49,846 nt of DNA from assembly GCA_009783295.1 (NCBI GenBank), contig WRHK01000026.1, forward strand, positions 1-49,846, read 5' to 3'. Below the pieces are notes generated by a model. It searched no databases, had not been told where the DNA came from, and worked only from the letters and a program-made list of their open reading frames with translations. Origin of the DNA: Promicromonosporaceae bacterium (GTDB taxonomy: Bacteria > Actinomycetota > Actinomycetes > Actinomycetales > Cellulomonadaceae). A program made the translations under genes and the position numbers. Each line of letters begins with the position of its first letter. Position 1 is the first letter of the stretch. Shown here piece by piece: positions 31,798-41,300 of this stretch.

Positions 31798-33932
31798 GCA
31801 GCCTCCTCGGGGACGGGCACCACGTTCACGGCGCACACCTTGAACTCGGGCATCGCCGAGACGGGGTCGACGGCGTCGGTGGTGAGCAGGTTGGCGCTGC
31901 CCTCCCCCGACCAGTGGAACGGCAGGAACACGGTGTCGGGGCGGATCGCATCGGTCCAGCGCGCCGCGACGGTGGTGGTGCCGCGGGCCGTGGTGAGGCG
32001 CACGCGGGCACCGTCGGGGGTGCCCAGGCGGGCGCCGAGCAGCGGGTGCAGCTCCACGTACGGGCCGGGCACGGCGCGCTCCAGCTCGGGCACGCGGTGG
32101 GTCTGCGCGCCGGTCTGATAGTGCTGCAGCACGCGGCCCGTGACCAGCCACAGCGGCGCGTCGGGGCGCAGGTCGTCGCTGGGGCCCACGTGGTCGACCG
32201 GCACCATCCGCGCGCGGCCGCCGGGCGTCGGGAAGCCGTCGAGGAACAGCCGCGGCGTGCCCGGGTGGGCGGCGCCGTCGGGGCCGGCCGCCGGGACGGG
32301 CCAGTGCAGGCCGGGGCCGTCGGCCGCCTCGTGCGCGTCCAGGCGGGCGTGCGAGAGCCCCGCGTAGTCGGCGACGCCGCCCGCCGAGGCGCGGGCGAGC
32401 TCGTCGAACACCGCCGCCGGGTCGGTGGGGAAGGCCACCGGCGACCCGAGCCGCCGGGCGAGCTCGGCCAGCACCCACAGCTCCGAGCGGGCCTCGCCGG
32501 GCGCGTCCACGGCCTTGCGCCGCCGGATCACGCGCCCCTCCAGGGAGGTCATGGTGCCCTCCTCCTCGGCCCACTGCGTCACCGGCAGCACCACGTCGGC
32601 GAGCAGCGCCGTCTCGGACGGCACGACGTCGCACACCACCAGCAGGTCCAGCGCCGCCAGGCGGGCCCGCACGGCGGTGGCGTCGGGGGCCGAGACGACG
32701 ACGTTGGAACCGTGCACGAGCAGGGCCCGCGGGCCGCCCGGCGTGCCGAGCGCGCGCAGCAGCGCGACCGCGGGCAGCCCCGGCCCGGGCAGCGACCCGG
32801 GCGGCACGCCCCACACGGCCGCGACGTGCGCGCGTGCCGCCGGGTCGTCGATCTTGCGGTAGCCGGGCAGCTGGTCGGCCTTCTGCCCGTGCTCGCGCCC
32901 GCCCTGCCCGTTGCCCTGCCCCGTCAGCGCGCCGTACCCCGAGCCGGCCCGGCCGACGAGCCCGAGCGCGAGCGCCAGGTTGATCGCCGCGGTCACCGTG
33001 GCGGTGCCCTGCGTGGACTGCTCCACGCCCCGCCCCGTGAGCACATAGGCGCCGCGCCCCCCGCGCGACGGAGACGCCGCCGCCAACAGGCGCGCCACCC
33101 GCCGCAGCTCCGGGGCCGGCACGCCGCTGACGGCCTCGACCCGCTCCGGCCACCACGCGGCCACCGAGCGGGCCACCGCGTCGGCGCCCGTGGTGCGCTC
33201 CGCCACGTAGGCCGCGTCGGCCAGGCCCTCGGCGAGCACCACGTGCAGCAGCCCCAGCAGCACCGCCAGGTCGGTGCCCGGCACGGGCTGCAGGTGCACG
33301 CCCTGCTCCGCCCCGTCCGCCGACGGCGACGTCAGCCGCGCCGTCGCCGAGCGCCGCGGGTCGACCACCACCAGGCCGCCCGCCGCCCGCGCCCCGGCCA
33401 GGTGCTGCACCGACGGCGGCATCGTCTCGGCCACGTTCGAGCCCAGCAGCAGCACGGCGTCGGCCCCGCCCAGGTCGGCGAGCGGGAACGGCAGGCCGCG
33501 GTCCGCGCCCAGCGACCGGTTCGCCGCCGCGGCGGCCGAGGCCATGCAGAACCGGCCGTTGTAGTCGATGTTCGGGGTGCACAGCACCGTGCGGGCGAAC
33601 TTTCCCAGCGCGTACGCCTTCTCGTTGGTGAGCCCGCCGCCGCCGAACACCGCCACCGCGCCCGGCCCCGACTCGGCCGCGATGGCCGCGAGTCGCCCGG
33701 CCACCAGGTCCAGGGCGTCGTCCCACGACGCCGGCGCGAGCTCGCCGTCCGCGCCCCGCACCAGCGGCACGGTGAGCCGGTCGGCGGCGCGCAGCACCGA
33801 CGCCGACGTCCACCCCTTCTGGCACAGCCCGCCGCGGTTGGTCGGGAAGTCGCGCGGGGTCACCGCGACCGGCGTCCCGTCCAGCGACATCGCGCACTGT
33901 AGGGCGCAGTACGGGCAGTGGGTGGCGGTCAT
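31794..33932 (-). CDS. nasA: Assimilatory nitrate reductase catalytic subunit
   Basis: This 712-residue molybdopterin oxidoreductase reduces nitrate to nitrite in the cytoplasm. The N-terminal [4Fe-4S] ligands are C6, C9, C13 (HCPYCALQC) and C36 (GLCQKGW). The likely Mo-ligating Cys128 is in YNGRFCMASAA. LTGRGVEQSTQGT, GSNVVVSAP and the C-terminal TGRVLQHYQTGAQT are Mo-bisMGD contact regions typical of Nas/Nap. There is no twin-arginine signal, so it is cytoplasmic and assimilatory, in contrast to narGHI. It overlaps both neighbours by ATGA. Confidence 0.92.
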   Translation of the reverse strand: MTATHCPYCALQCAMSLDGTPVAVTPRDFPTNRGGLCQKGWTSASVLRAADRLTVPLVRGADGELAPASWDDALDLVAGRLAAIAAESGPGAVAVFGGGGLTNEKAYALGKFARTVLCTPNIDYNGRFCMASAAAAANRSLGADRGLPFPLADLGGADAVLLLGSNVAETMPPSVQHLAGARAAGGLVVVDPRRSATARLTSPSADGAEQGVHLQPVPGTDLAVLLGLLHVVLAEGLADAAYVAERTTGADAVARSVAAWWPERVEAVSGVPAPELRRVARLLAAASPSRGGRGAYVLTGRGVEQSTQGTATVTAAINLALALGLVGRAGSGYGALTGQGNGQGGREHGQKADQLPGYRKIDDPAARAHVAAVWGVPPGSLPGPGLPAVALLRALGTPGGPRALLVHGSNVVVSAPDATAVRARLAALDLLVVCDVVPSETALLADVVLPVTQWAEEEGTMTSLEGRVIRRRKAVDAPGEARSELWVLAELARRLGSPVAFPTDPAAVFDELARASAGGVADYAGLSHARLDAHEAADGPGLHWPVPAAGPDGAAHPGTPRLFLDGFPTPGGRARMVPVDHVGPSDDLRPDAPLWLVTGRVLQHYQTGAQTHRVPELERAVPGPYVELHPLLGARLGTPDGARVRLTTARGTTTVAARWTDAIRPDTVFLPFHWSGEGSANLLTTDAVDPVSAMPEFKVCAVNVVPVPEEAA

Positions 33933-35251
33933 ACGCGCACCGCGGCCATCCGGCCGCGCCCGTACACGGCCCACGTCACGGCCCCGAGCAGCACGTACAC
34001 CCCGACGAACACCAGCAGGGCGGGCACGATCGACCCGGCCGCCGTCGTCGAGACGGCGAACCCGCGCGGCACCAGGAACCCGCCCAGGGCGCCCACCGCC
34101 CCGGCGATGCCGATGCACCCGGCGGCGGCGCCGGCGTCGGCGCCGGTCACCCGGAACACCGCCGGGATCATGCGGTACACCGCCCCGTTCCCGACGCCCG
34201 TGGCGACGAACAGCACCAGGAACGAGCCCAGGAACAGCGCGAACTCGTGCGCCCGCAGCGCCCCGACCGCCCCGACCGCGCCGGCCGCCATCACCGCGAA
34301 CGACGCCACCGTCACCCGGGCGCCGCCCACGCGGTCTGCGAGCACGCCGCCCAGGGGCCGGGCCAGCGACCCCACCAGGGCACCCAGGAACGCCAGGCGC
34401 AGCCCGGCCTCGGGAAAGGTCTTGGTCAGCAGCGTCGGGAACGCCCCCGCGTACCCCATGAAGGAGCCGAAGGTGCCGATGTAGACCGCCGAGATGACCC
34501 ACGTGTGCGGGTGGCGGGCCGCCGCGGCGAAGGTGCGGGGGTCGGACTTGGCGGTGGCCAGGTTGTCCATGAACCGCCAGGCGAGCACCGCGGCCAGCAG
34601 CGCGAGCGGCACGACCATGAGCCCGGCACGGTCCAGTGCCAGCCCGGAGCCGGTCACGATCACGATCGGCACCGCGAGCTGCACGGCCGCCGTGCCCAGG
34701 TTGCCGCCCGCGGCGTTGAGGCCCAGCGCGGCACCCTTCTCCCGCGCCGGGAAGAAGAACGAGATGTTGGCCATCGAGGACGCGAAGTTGCCGCCGCCGA
34801 ACCCCGCGAGCGCCGCGACGGCCAGCAGCACGCCGAACGAGGTGCCGGGGTGCTGCACGACGACGGCGAGCGCCGTGGCGGGCACGAGCAGCAGCAGCGC
34901 GGACACGACGGTCCAGTTGCGCCCACCGAACAGCGGCACGGCGAACGTGTACGGGATGCGCAGCAGCGCCCCGACCAGCGCGGGCACGGACACGAGCCAG
35001 AACAGCTGGTCGGCGCTGAGGTCGAACCCGGCGGCCGGCAGCTGGGGCACCACGATCGACCACAGGGCCCACACGGAGAACCCGAGGAACTCGGCGAACA
35101 CGGACAGGGCGAGGTTGCGGCGGGCGACGCGGCGCCCGGTCGCGGCCCAGAACCCGGCGTCCTCGGGGTCCCAGACGTCGATCCACCGCCCGCGCCGGGC
35201 GGTTCCCGCGGCCTCGGGCGCGGTGGTCGTCGGCGTGGTCTCAACGGCCAT
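33929..35251 (-). CDS. NarK-type nitrate/nitrite MFS transporter
   Basis: This 440-residue, 12-helix MFS protein carries the NarK signature GFGGGNFASSMANISFFFP (first nitrate motif) and, after EKGAALG, LNAAGGNLGTAAVQL. A conserved Arg in LRIPYTFAVP is probably the substrate-binding residue. It should import nitrate for the assimilatory enzymes encoded downstream. ATG 35251 is preferred because GGAGG lies five bases upstream; ATG 35269 is the alternative. It is the first gene of a seven-gene operon ending with moeB. Confidence 0.9.
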   Translation of the reverse strand: MAVETTPTTTAPEAAGTARRGRWIDVWDPEDAGFWAATGRRVARRNLALSVFAEFLGFSVWALWSIVVPQLPAAGFDLSADQLFWLVSVPALVGALLRIPYTFAVPLFGGRNWTVVSALLLLVPATALAVVVQHPGTSFGVLLAVAALAGFGGGNFASSMANISFFFPAREKGAALGLNAAGGNLGTAAVQLAVPIVIVTGSGLALDRAGLMVVPLALLAAVLAWRFMDNLATAKSDPRTFAAAARHPHTWVISAVYIGTFGSFMGYAGAFPTLLTKTFPEAGLRLAFLGALVGSLARPLGGVLADRVGGARVTVASFAVMAAGAVGAVGALRAHEFALFLGSFLVLFVATGVGNGAVYRMIPAVFRVTGADAGAAAGCIGIAGAVGALGGFLVPRGFAVSTTAAGSIVPALLVFVGVYVLLGAVTWAVYGRGRMAAVRV

Positions 35252-35292
35252 GCGGGCCTCCTTCGCCATGCGCCCGCAAGCGTGGGGCGCCC

Positions 35293-35320
35293 GGAGCAGC
35301 CGGCGGGTGCCGGCTGCTCC
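35293..35320 (-). other. Perfect 12-bp-stem hairpin in the nas leader
   Basis: Arms 35293-35304 (GGAGCAGCCGGC) and 35309-35320 are perfectly complementary around a 4-base loop. The predicted -10 box at 35325-35330 puts the transcript start near or in the first arm, so the hairpin would form the very 5' end of the nas mRNA. There is no T-run, so it is not a standard terminator. Confidence 0.6.
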
Positions 35321-35324
35321 CTGG

Positions 35325-35367
35325 AGGCTAGGAAGGCGGTGTTACCGCCCCGCCGTGGGGGCGTGAA
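35325..35367 (-). promoter_or_regulatory. nas operon promoter with GlnR-like half-sites
   Basis: On the minus strand TTCAC (35363-35367) and GTAAC (35341-35345) are 22 bp apart. They are followed by N6, TTCC and the -10 box TAGCCT (35325-35330). The plus-strand TAGGAA-N6-GTTAC is identical in layout to the nirB promoter at 26242-26258. Confidence 0.55.
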
Positions 35368-35385
35368 CTTCCCGTGAGGTCGGTC

Positions 35386-37905
35386 TCACCGGCGCGCGGC
35401 GGGCGCTGTGAGGTCGTCCGGGGCGGGGGCGGGCCGGTAGGAGGACCGCAGCCAGGTGTCGAGCGCGGCGCGCAGCGCGTCGCGGGAGTCGACGCCCACC
35501 TTGCGGTAGGTGTTGAACAGGTGGTGCTCGACGGTGCGCACCGACAGGTCCAGGGCCTTGGCGATGTCGACGGCGGTGCGGCCGGCGACGGCGTACCCGG
35601 CCACCTGCTCCTCGCGCGGGGACAGGTCGACGGTGCGGGCGTGCCGGGCGAACAGCGGCTCCAGGCCGTCGGTCACGGGGATCACGCGGTTCCACAGGGC
35701 GGCGACGACGGCGGCGGCCGCGGCGTGGTCGCCGGCCTCCCGCAGCGCGGCGGCCTGCTGGAGGCCCGCCCGGGCGGCGTACATCCAGGCGCCGCGGTCG
35801 GCGAACGCCTCGACGAGCGTGCCGAGCAGGTCGGCGTCGCGGGACACCATGGCCCCCGCGAGGCGCACCAGGTCCGCCAGGAACGGGCTCTCGAGGCCGA
35901 CGAGCCCCTGCTCGACGACGGTGAAGGCCTCCGGGTCGCGCCACTGCTCGGCGGCCTCGACCGCGGCGAAGGCGGCCGTCGTCAGGTAGCCCTTGCGCAC
36001 GGCGTGCTGCGCGTGGCACCACGAGGCGGTGCAGCCGTGCGAGCGGACGTCGAACGCGTAGGGGTTCTCGGGCCCGTCGCACGGCACCGCGCACGGCCCG
36101 CCGCCGGCCGTGGCGACGGGCTCGGCCCAACGCCGCCGCGCCGCCGCGAGGCCCACGACGCCCGGCAGGAAGTGCCCGTGCAGCAGCGCGGTCGAGGTCA
36201 GCGTCATCGACAGGGACGCGACACGCTCGAGCCGGCCGAACCGCCCCTGGATGGCGCTGGCCAGCGCGACGGTGTGCGCGTGCCCCAGCACGTGGGCCGT
36301 GGCCCGGTCGCGCTGGGCGTCCGCCAGGCCGGCGCCGGCCCACCGCAGCCCGTCGCTGACCTGGCCGTCCAGCACCATCGTCAGGCCGAGCAGCACGCGC
36401 TTGTGCGCCACCGCCTCCGGGGCCTCGGGGTCGAGGTCGCCGAGCACCGTGTGCGCGCGGCCGGTCTGCCCGGCCGCGGCGGACCCCTGCGCGAGCACCA
36501 GAGCACCGCACGGGGCGGTCTCGCCCACCTCGGCGGCCGAGTCGAGCAGCTGCGGCGTGATGCCCTCGGAGAGCATCCCCAGCTGGGCGCGGGTGGCCCG
36601 CGCGAACGCGCTCGACTCCGGGAAGTCCCGCGTCACGGCGTCGAGCAGCTCGCGGCCGCCGGCCTCGTCGCGCAGCACCACCCACCGGTGCACGGCGTAC
36701 CAGGTCCGGGTCAGCGCGTTGGCCTCGTCGGAGCACCCCGAGCCGTCGGTGTGCGCCATGATCCGCACGGGGTCGCTGACGACGGTGCTGGTGCGGAACA
36801 GCGCCTCCAGCAGCGGCGCCGCGTTCGTCGCGGTGGGCGCGTCCTCCCACACGGCGAGCAGCCGCTGGGCCGTGACGGTCTGGTGGTCGGCCAGGGTGTG
36901 GCTGACGACGGCGTCGTCGGCGCCCGTCCTCGGCAGGCGGCGGTCGACCTCGAGCGACGGCGGGACCGCCAGGCCCGCGGCGACCAGCCGCTCGCGCACC
37001 GACACGCGCGCCGAGGCCGTGCACTGCCCGCGCAGGTACTCGCCCACCACGGGCGGGTAGAGGCAGACGGCGTCGCCGTCGGAGCCGTCCACGAAGCCGA
37101 TCAGGCCGAGCTCGCTGAGCCGCTCCAGGCGCTCGGGCGAGATGAGCGTGCGCGCGTCGCGGACGGAGAAGAGGCCGGCGACCGCCAGCAGCGTGAGGGC
37201 CTCGACGTCCTCGTCGGTCGCGTCGAGCAGCAGCGCGTCGACGGCCTGGCCCAGCTCGGCCGACCACAGCGGCCCCTCGGCCACCCAGACGCCGTCGGCC
37301 CGGCGCAGCGTGCCGTTGAGGCGAGCCACCAGGCACACGGAGCGGGCCATGCCCGGCAGGCCGCCCGACATGGTGGCGATGCTCGCCATCGTGGTCGTGT
37401 CGATGGGGGCGCCCAGCTCGCCCTCGAGCACGTCGCGCAGCGCGTCGAACGTCAGGGGGCGCAGCACGTGCCGAACGCACGGCACCGAGCCGGCGAGCAG
37501 GCGCCGCACGTACGCGGGCGGGCGGCCGGACGTGCGGCGGCCCACCAGGGTGGGCACGCGCACCCGCGCCTGGACGGCCACGAGCACGCCGGCGGTGACG
37601 TCGTCGAGGTCGTCGGCGTCGTCCACGATCAGGTACCCGCCGTCGTCGAGCTCGTCGGCGAGCAGGTCGACGGCGTCCCCGATCGAGGGCTCCTGCACCA
37701 GACCCCGCACCGACGCGACGAGGGCCGCCATGGGGCGGTGACGCAGCGCCCCGACGCCCTGGACGCGGACCACCGGGCCCGGGCACGCCTGCAACGCCTC
37801 GACGACGCGGTCGGCCAGGAGGCTGCGCCCCGAGCCGGGCCGGCCCACGACCTCGACGTTCACGCCGTCCTTCAGGCACGCGACAGCCGTGTCGACAAAA
37901 CTCAT
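35386..37905 (-). CDS. Large ATPase-like LuxR-family regulator with Cys4 cluster
   Basis: This 839-residue protein starts at ATG 37905 behind GGAGA. The N-terminal P-loop-like domain has VVGRPGSGRS (residues 19-28) with Arg27 where Walker A normally has Lys, and a Walker B-like YLIVDDADDLDD. The long middle part is helical, probably TPR-like. Cysteines C605, C609, C625 and C630 form a CX3CX15CX4C-His pattern. The C-terminus is a LuxR helix-turn-helix, LSPREEQVAGYAVAGRTAVD through VRTVEHHLFNTY (about 758-805). Position divergent to narG suggests it controls the nar operon; no NarL/NarX pair is visible. Confidence 0.8.
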   Translation of the reverse strand: MSFVDTAVACLKDGVNVEVVGRPGSGRSLLADRVVEALQACPGPVVRVQGVGALRHRPMAALVASVRGLVQEPSIGDAVDLLADELDDGGYLIVDDADDLDDVTAGVLVAVQARVRVPTLVGRRTSGRPPAYVRRLLAGSVPCVRHVLRPLTFDALRDVLEGELGAPIDTTTMASIATMSGGLPGMARSVCLVARLNGTLRRADGVWVAEGPLWSAELGQAVDALLLDATDEDVEALTLLAVAGLFSVRDARTLISPERLERLSELGLIGFVDGSDGDAVCLYPPVVGEYLRGQCTASARVSVRERLVAAGLAVPPSLEVDRRLPRTGADDAVVSHTLADHQTVTAQRLLAVWEDAPTATNAAPLLEALFRTSTVVSDPVRIMAHTDGSGCSDEANALTRTWYAVHRWVVLRDEAGGRELLDAVTRDFPESSAFARATRAQLGMLSEGITPQLLDSAAEVGETAPCGALVLAQGSAAAGQTGRAHTVLGDLDPEAPEAVAHKRVLLGLTMVLDGQVSDGLRWAGAGLADAQRDRATAHVLGHAHTVALASAIQGRFGRLERVASLSMTLTSTALLHGHFLPGVVGLAAARRRWAEPVATAGGGPCAVPCDGPENPYAFDVRSHGCTASWCHAQHAVRKGYLTTAAFAAVEAAEQWRDPEAFTVVEQGLVGLESPFLADLVRLAGAMVSRDADLLGTLVEAFADRGAWMYAARAGLQQAAALREAGDHAAAAAVVAALWNRVIPVTDGLEPLFARHARTVDLSPREEQVAGYAVAGRTAVDIAKALDLSVRTVEHHLFNTYRKVGVDSRDALRAALDTWLRSSYRPAPAPDDLTAPAARR

Positions 37906-38382
37906 GTAAATCTCCGTGGCGAAAAAGAAAAGGGCACTGCCGCCGTCCATGCTGCGGGGGCGACTTCGATTCTTCGCAGCGCACTGGCGCACTTCGTCTC
38001 GCACCGCGTCGTCACGTCTTGGAACGTTCATCTGACCTGGAGTTCCGCGGAATCTCGCGGCTGGGACCGCTCCTACGTAGCCGGCCACCTCGCATGACGT
38101 GCTGACGGTGTCAGCACCCGCGGGCCACCGCCGGACAATGCACGAATATGCCCTGCACAAGGCGCTGGCCTCGCACTTCACCGCTGGATGGCGCCAATGC
38201 CTGCACGTTCGGGCGCGTTGCGCCGTCCGAGGCCCGCCGTGTCCCATTTGGCCGATATGACACGACGCGGTGATCGTCGTGACAGGCCTGTCCGTGCCCA
38301 CCCCCTATGCGGACCTGCACGTCCGGTGGTTGGGTGACGCTCAGCGCTCTGTTCACGAACGAATGACGTCGGAGGACCCGCA
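37906..38382. promoter_or_regulatory. 477-bp divergent control region, luxR-type gene / narG
   Basis: There is no gene in this stretch, and it is more AT-rich than its flanks. Visible dyads are GTGCTGAC-GGT-GTCAGCAC (38099-38117, perfect), CACGAC-N9-GTCGTG (38261-38281), the 12-bp palindrome GACAGGCCTGTC (38281-38292) and CGGAC-N6-GTCCG (38310-38325). The 11-mer ACGACGCGGTG occurs once toward each gene: minus strand 38002-38012 and plus strand 38262-38272. I could not place a confident -35/-10 pair or an FNR- or NarL-type box. narG has GGAGG seven bases before ATG. Confidence 0.5.
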
Positions 38383-41300
38383 ATGGTGCAGCCCACCACC
38401 GCCCCTCGCCCGCAGGCCGGCGCGACCGCAGGCGACTCCGTGCAGGACGCCCTGCTACGGCTCGGAAGGCATCTGAGACCCGGCGAGGTCAGCACCGACC
38501 TGCGCCAGCTGTTCCTCCAGGGCGGACGCCAGGGCGACGCGTTCTACCGCGACCGGTGGTCGCACGACAAGGTGGTCCGCTCCACGCACGGCGTGAACTG
38601 CACGGGCTCCTGCTCGTGGAAGGTGTACGTCAAGGACGGCATCATCACGTGGGAGACCCAGCAGACCGACTACCCGTCGGTCGGCCCCGACTCCCCCGAG
38701 TACGAGCCCCGCGGCTGTCCCCGCGGCGCCGCGTTCAGCTGGTACACCTACTCGCCGACGCGCGTGCGCTACCCGTACGTGCGCGGCGTGCTGCTGGAGG
38801 CCTACCGCGCCGCGAAGGCCGCCCACGGCGGCGACCCGGTGGCCGCGTGGGCCGCCCTCACGGCCGACCCCGAGGTCTCGCGCCGGTACAAGGCCGCCCG
38901 CGGGAAGGGCGGCCTGGTGCGCGCCACGTGGGACGAGGTCACCGAGCTCGTCTCGGCCGCCCAGGTCCACACGGTCAAGCAGTACGGCCCCGACCGCATC
39001 GCGGGCTTCTCCCCCATCCCCGCCATGTCGATGGTGTCCCACGGCGTCGGCGCCCGGTACATGTCGCTGCTGGGCGGCTCGATGCTGTCCTTCTACGACT
39101 GGTACGCCGACCTGCCCGTGGCCTCCCCGCAGGTGTTCGGCGACCAGACGGACGTGCCCGAGTCGGCCGACTGGTGGAACTCGTCCTACCTCATGCTGTG
39201 GGGCTCCAACGTCCCGGTCACCCGCACCCCCGACGCCCACTTCATGGCCGAGTCGCGCTACCGCGGCACCAAGGTGGTCGTCGTCTCCCCCGACTACAGC
39301 GACGCGACCAAGTTCGCCGACGCGTGGCTCTCCCCGCACCCGGGCACCGACGGCGCGCTCGCGATCGCCATGGGGCACGTGATCCTCAAGGAGTTCCTCA
39401 CCGGCGAGCGCACCGCCCGGTTCGTCGACTACCTGCGCAAGTACGCCGACGCCCCGTTCCTCGTCAAGCTCGACGACGGGCCCGACGGCGCGCACGTCCC
39501 CGGCAAGTTCCTCACCGCGGCCGACCTGAGCGAGCACGCGGCCGAGGCGAACGCGCACTTCAAGACCGTGCTGCTCGACGCCGACGGCACCCCCGTGGTC
39601 CCCAACGGCACGCTCGGCCACCGCTACGGCGACGCCGACGAGGGCCGATGGAACCTCGACCTGGGCGACGTCGTGCCGGCGCTGTCCGTGGCCGACGTCC
39701 CCGCCGAGGCCGCCCGGTCGGTGGCCGTCGCGCTGCCCCGCTTCGACGTCGTGCCCACCGAGGGCGACGGCGACGCCGCCCACGTGGGCGGGGCGGGCGT
39801 GCTCACGCGCGGCGTGCCCGTACGCGAGGTGGGCGGCCACCTGGTCACCACGGTGTTCGACCTGCTGCTCGCGCAGTACGGCGTGGACCGGCCCGAGCTG
39901 GCGCTCCCCGGCGAGTGGCCGCAGGGCTACGACGACGCCGACGCCCCCGGCACGCCGGCCTGGCAGGAGGAGATCACGGGCGTGGCCGCCGGCGCGGCGG
40001 TCCGCATCGGGCGCGAGTTCGCGCAGAACGCCCTGGACTCCGGCGGCCGGTCGATGATCATCATGGGCGCGGGCACCAACCACTGGTTCCACTCCGACAC
40101 CATCTACCGCACGTTCCTGGTGCTGACCACGATCACGGGCTGCCAGGGCGTCAACGGCGGCGGCTGGGCCCATTACGTGGGGCAGGAGAAGCTGCGCCCC
40201 ATCACGGGCTGGACGCAGTACGCGAGCGCCCTCGACTGGTCGCGCCCGCCGCGCCAGATGATCGGCACCGCGTTCTGGTACCTGGCCACCGACCAGTGGC
40301 GCTACGACGGCCTGCCCGCCTCGACGCTCTCGTCCCCGCTGGGCAAGGGCCTGTTCGAGGGCCGCACCACGGCGGACACGCTGGTCGAGTCCGCGCAGCG
40401 CGGCTGGATGCCGTCCTACCCGACGTTCGACCGCAACCCGCTCGACATCGTCGACGAGGCCCGCGCCGCCGGCAAGGAGCCGTCCGAGTACGTGGTCGAG
40501 GAGCTCAGGGCGGGAAGGCTCAGGTTCGCCGCCGAGGACCCGGACGACCCGGCCAACTTCCCGCGCGTGCTGCTGGTGTGGCGGGCCAACATCCTCGGCT
40601 CGTCCGGCAAGGGCAACGAGTACTTCCTCAAGCACCTGCTGGGCACCGACTCGGCGGTGCTGGCCAGCGAGTCGTCGCCCGACCGGCGCCCGCAGACCAT
40701 CGCGTGGCACGAGGAGGCGCCGCGCGGCAAGCTCGACCTGCTGGTCACCGCGGACTTCCGCATGACGTCGACCACGCTCTACTCCGACGTCGTGCTGCCC
40801 GCCGCCACCTGGTACGAGAAGCACGACCTGTCCACCACGGACATGCACCCGTTCGTGCACTCGTTCAACCCGGCCATCGCGCCGCCGTGGCAGACCCGCA
40901 CGGACTTCGCGACCTTCCACACGCTGGCCGCCAAGTTCTCCGAGCTGGCCGCCACGCACCTGGGCGTGCGCGAGGACCTCGTCGCCACCGCCCTGGCGCA
41001 CGACACGGCCGACGAGCTGGCCCTGCCGCACGGCACGCTCACCGACTCGGGCGCACCGATGGCCGAGCGCGAGCTGGTGCCGGGCGTGACCATGCCCCGC
41101 ATGGTGGTGGTGCAGCGCGACTACCCCGCGCTGGCCGCCCGCCTCGGGGCCCTGGGCCCGCTCACCGCGAGCGCCGGCATGGTCACCAAGGGCACCAAGT
41201 ACTCGCCGGCGGCGGAGGTGGAGAAGCTGGCCAGCCGCCTGGGCCTGGTGCAGTCGGGCCCGGCGGCGGGGCGTCCGCGCCTGGACCGTGACATCGCGGT

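Noticed and set aside
35293-35320. Rho-independent terminator or ANTAR-type antitermination leader
   Set aside because: There is no T-run, only one hairpin, and the loop has four bases; ANTAR leaders have two hairpins with six-base loops.
38099-38325. FNR- or NarL-type sites before narG
   Set aside because: None of the dyads fits TTGAT-N4-ATCAA or paired TACYYMT heptamers.
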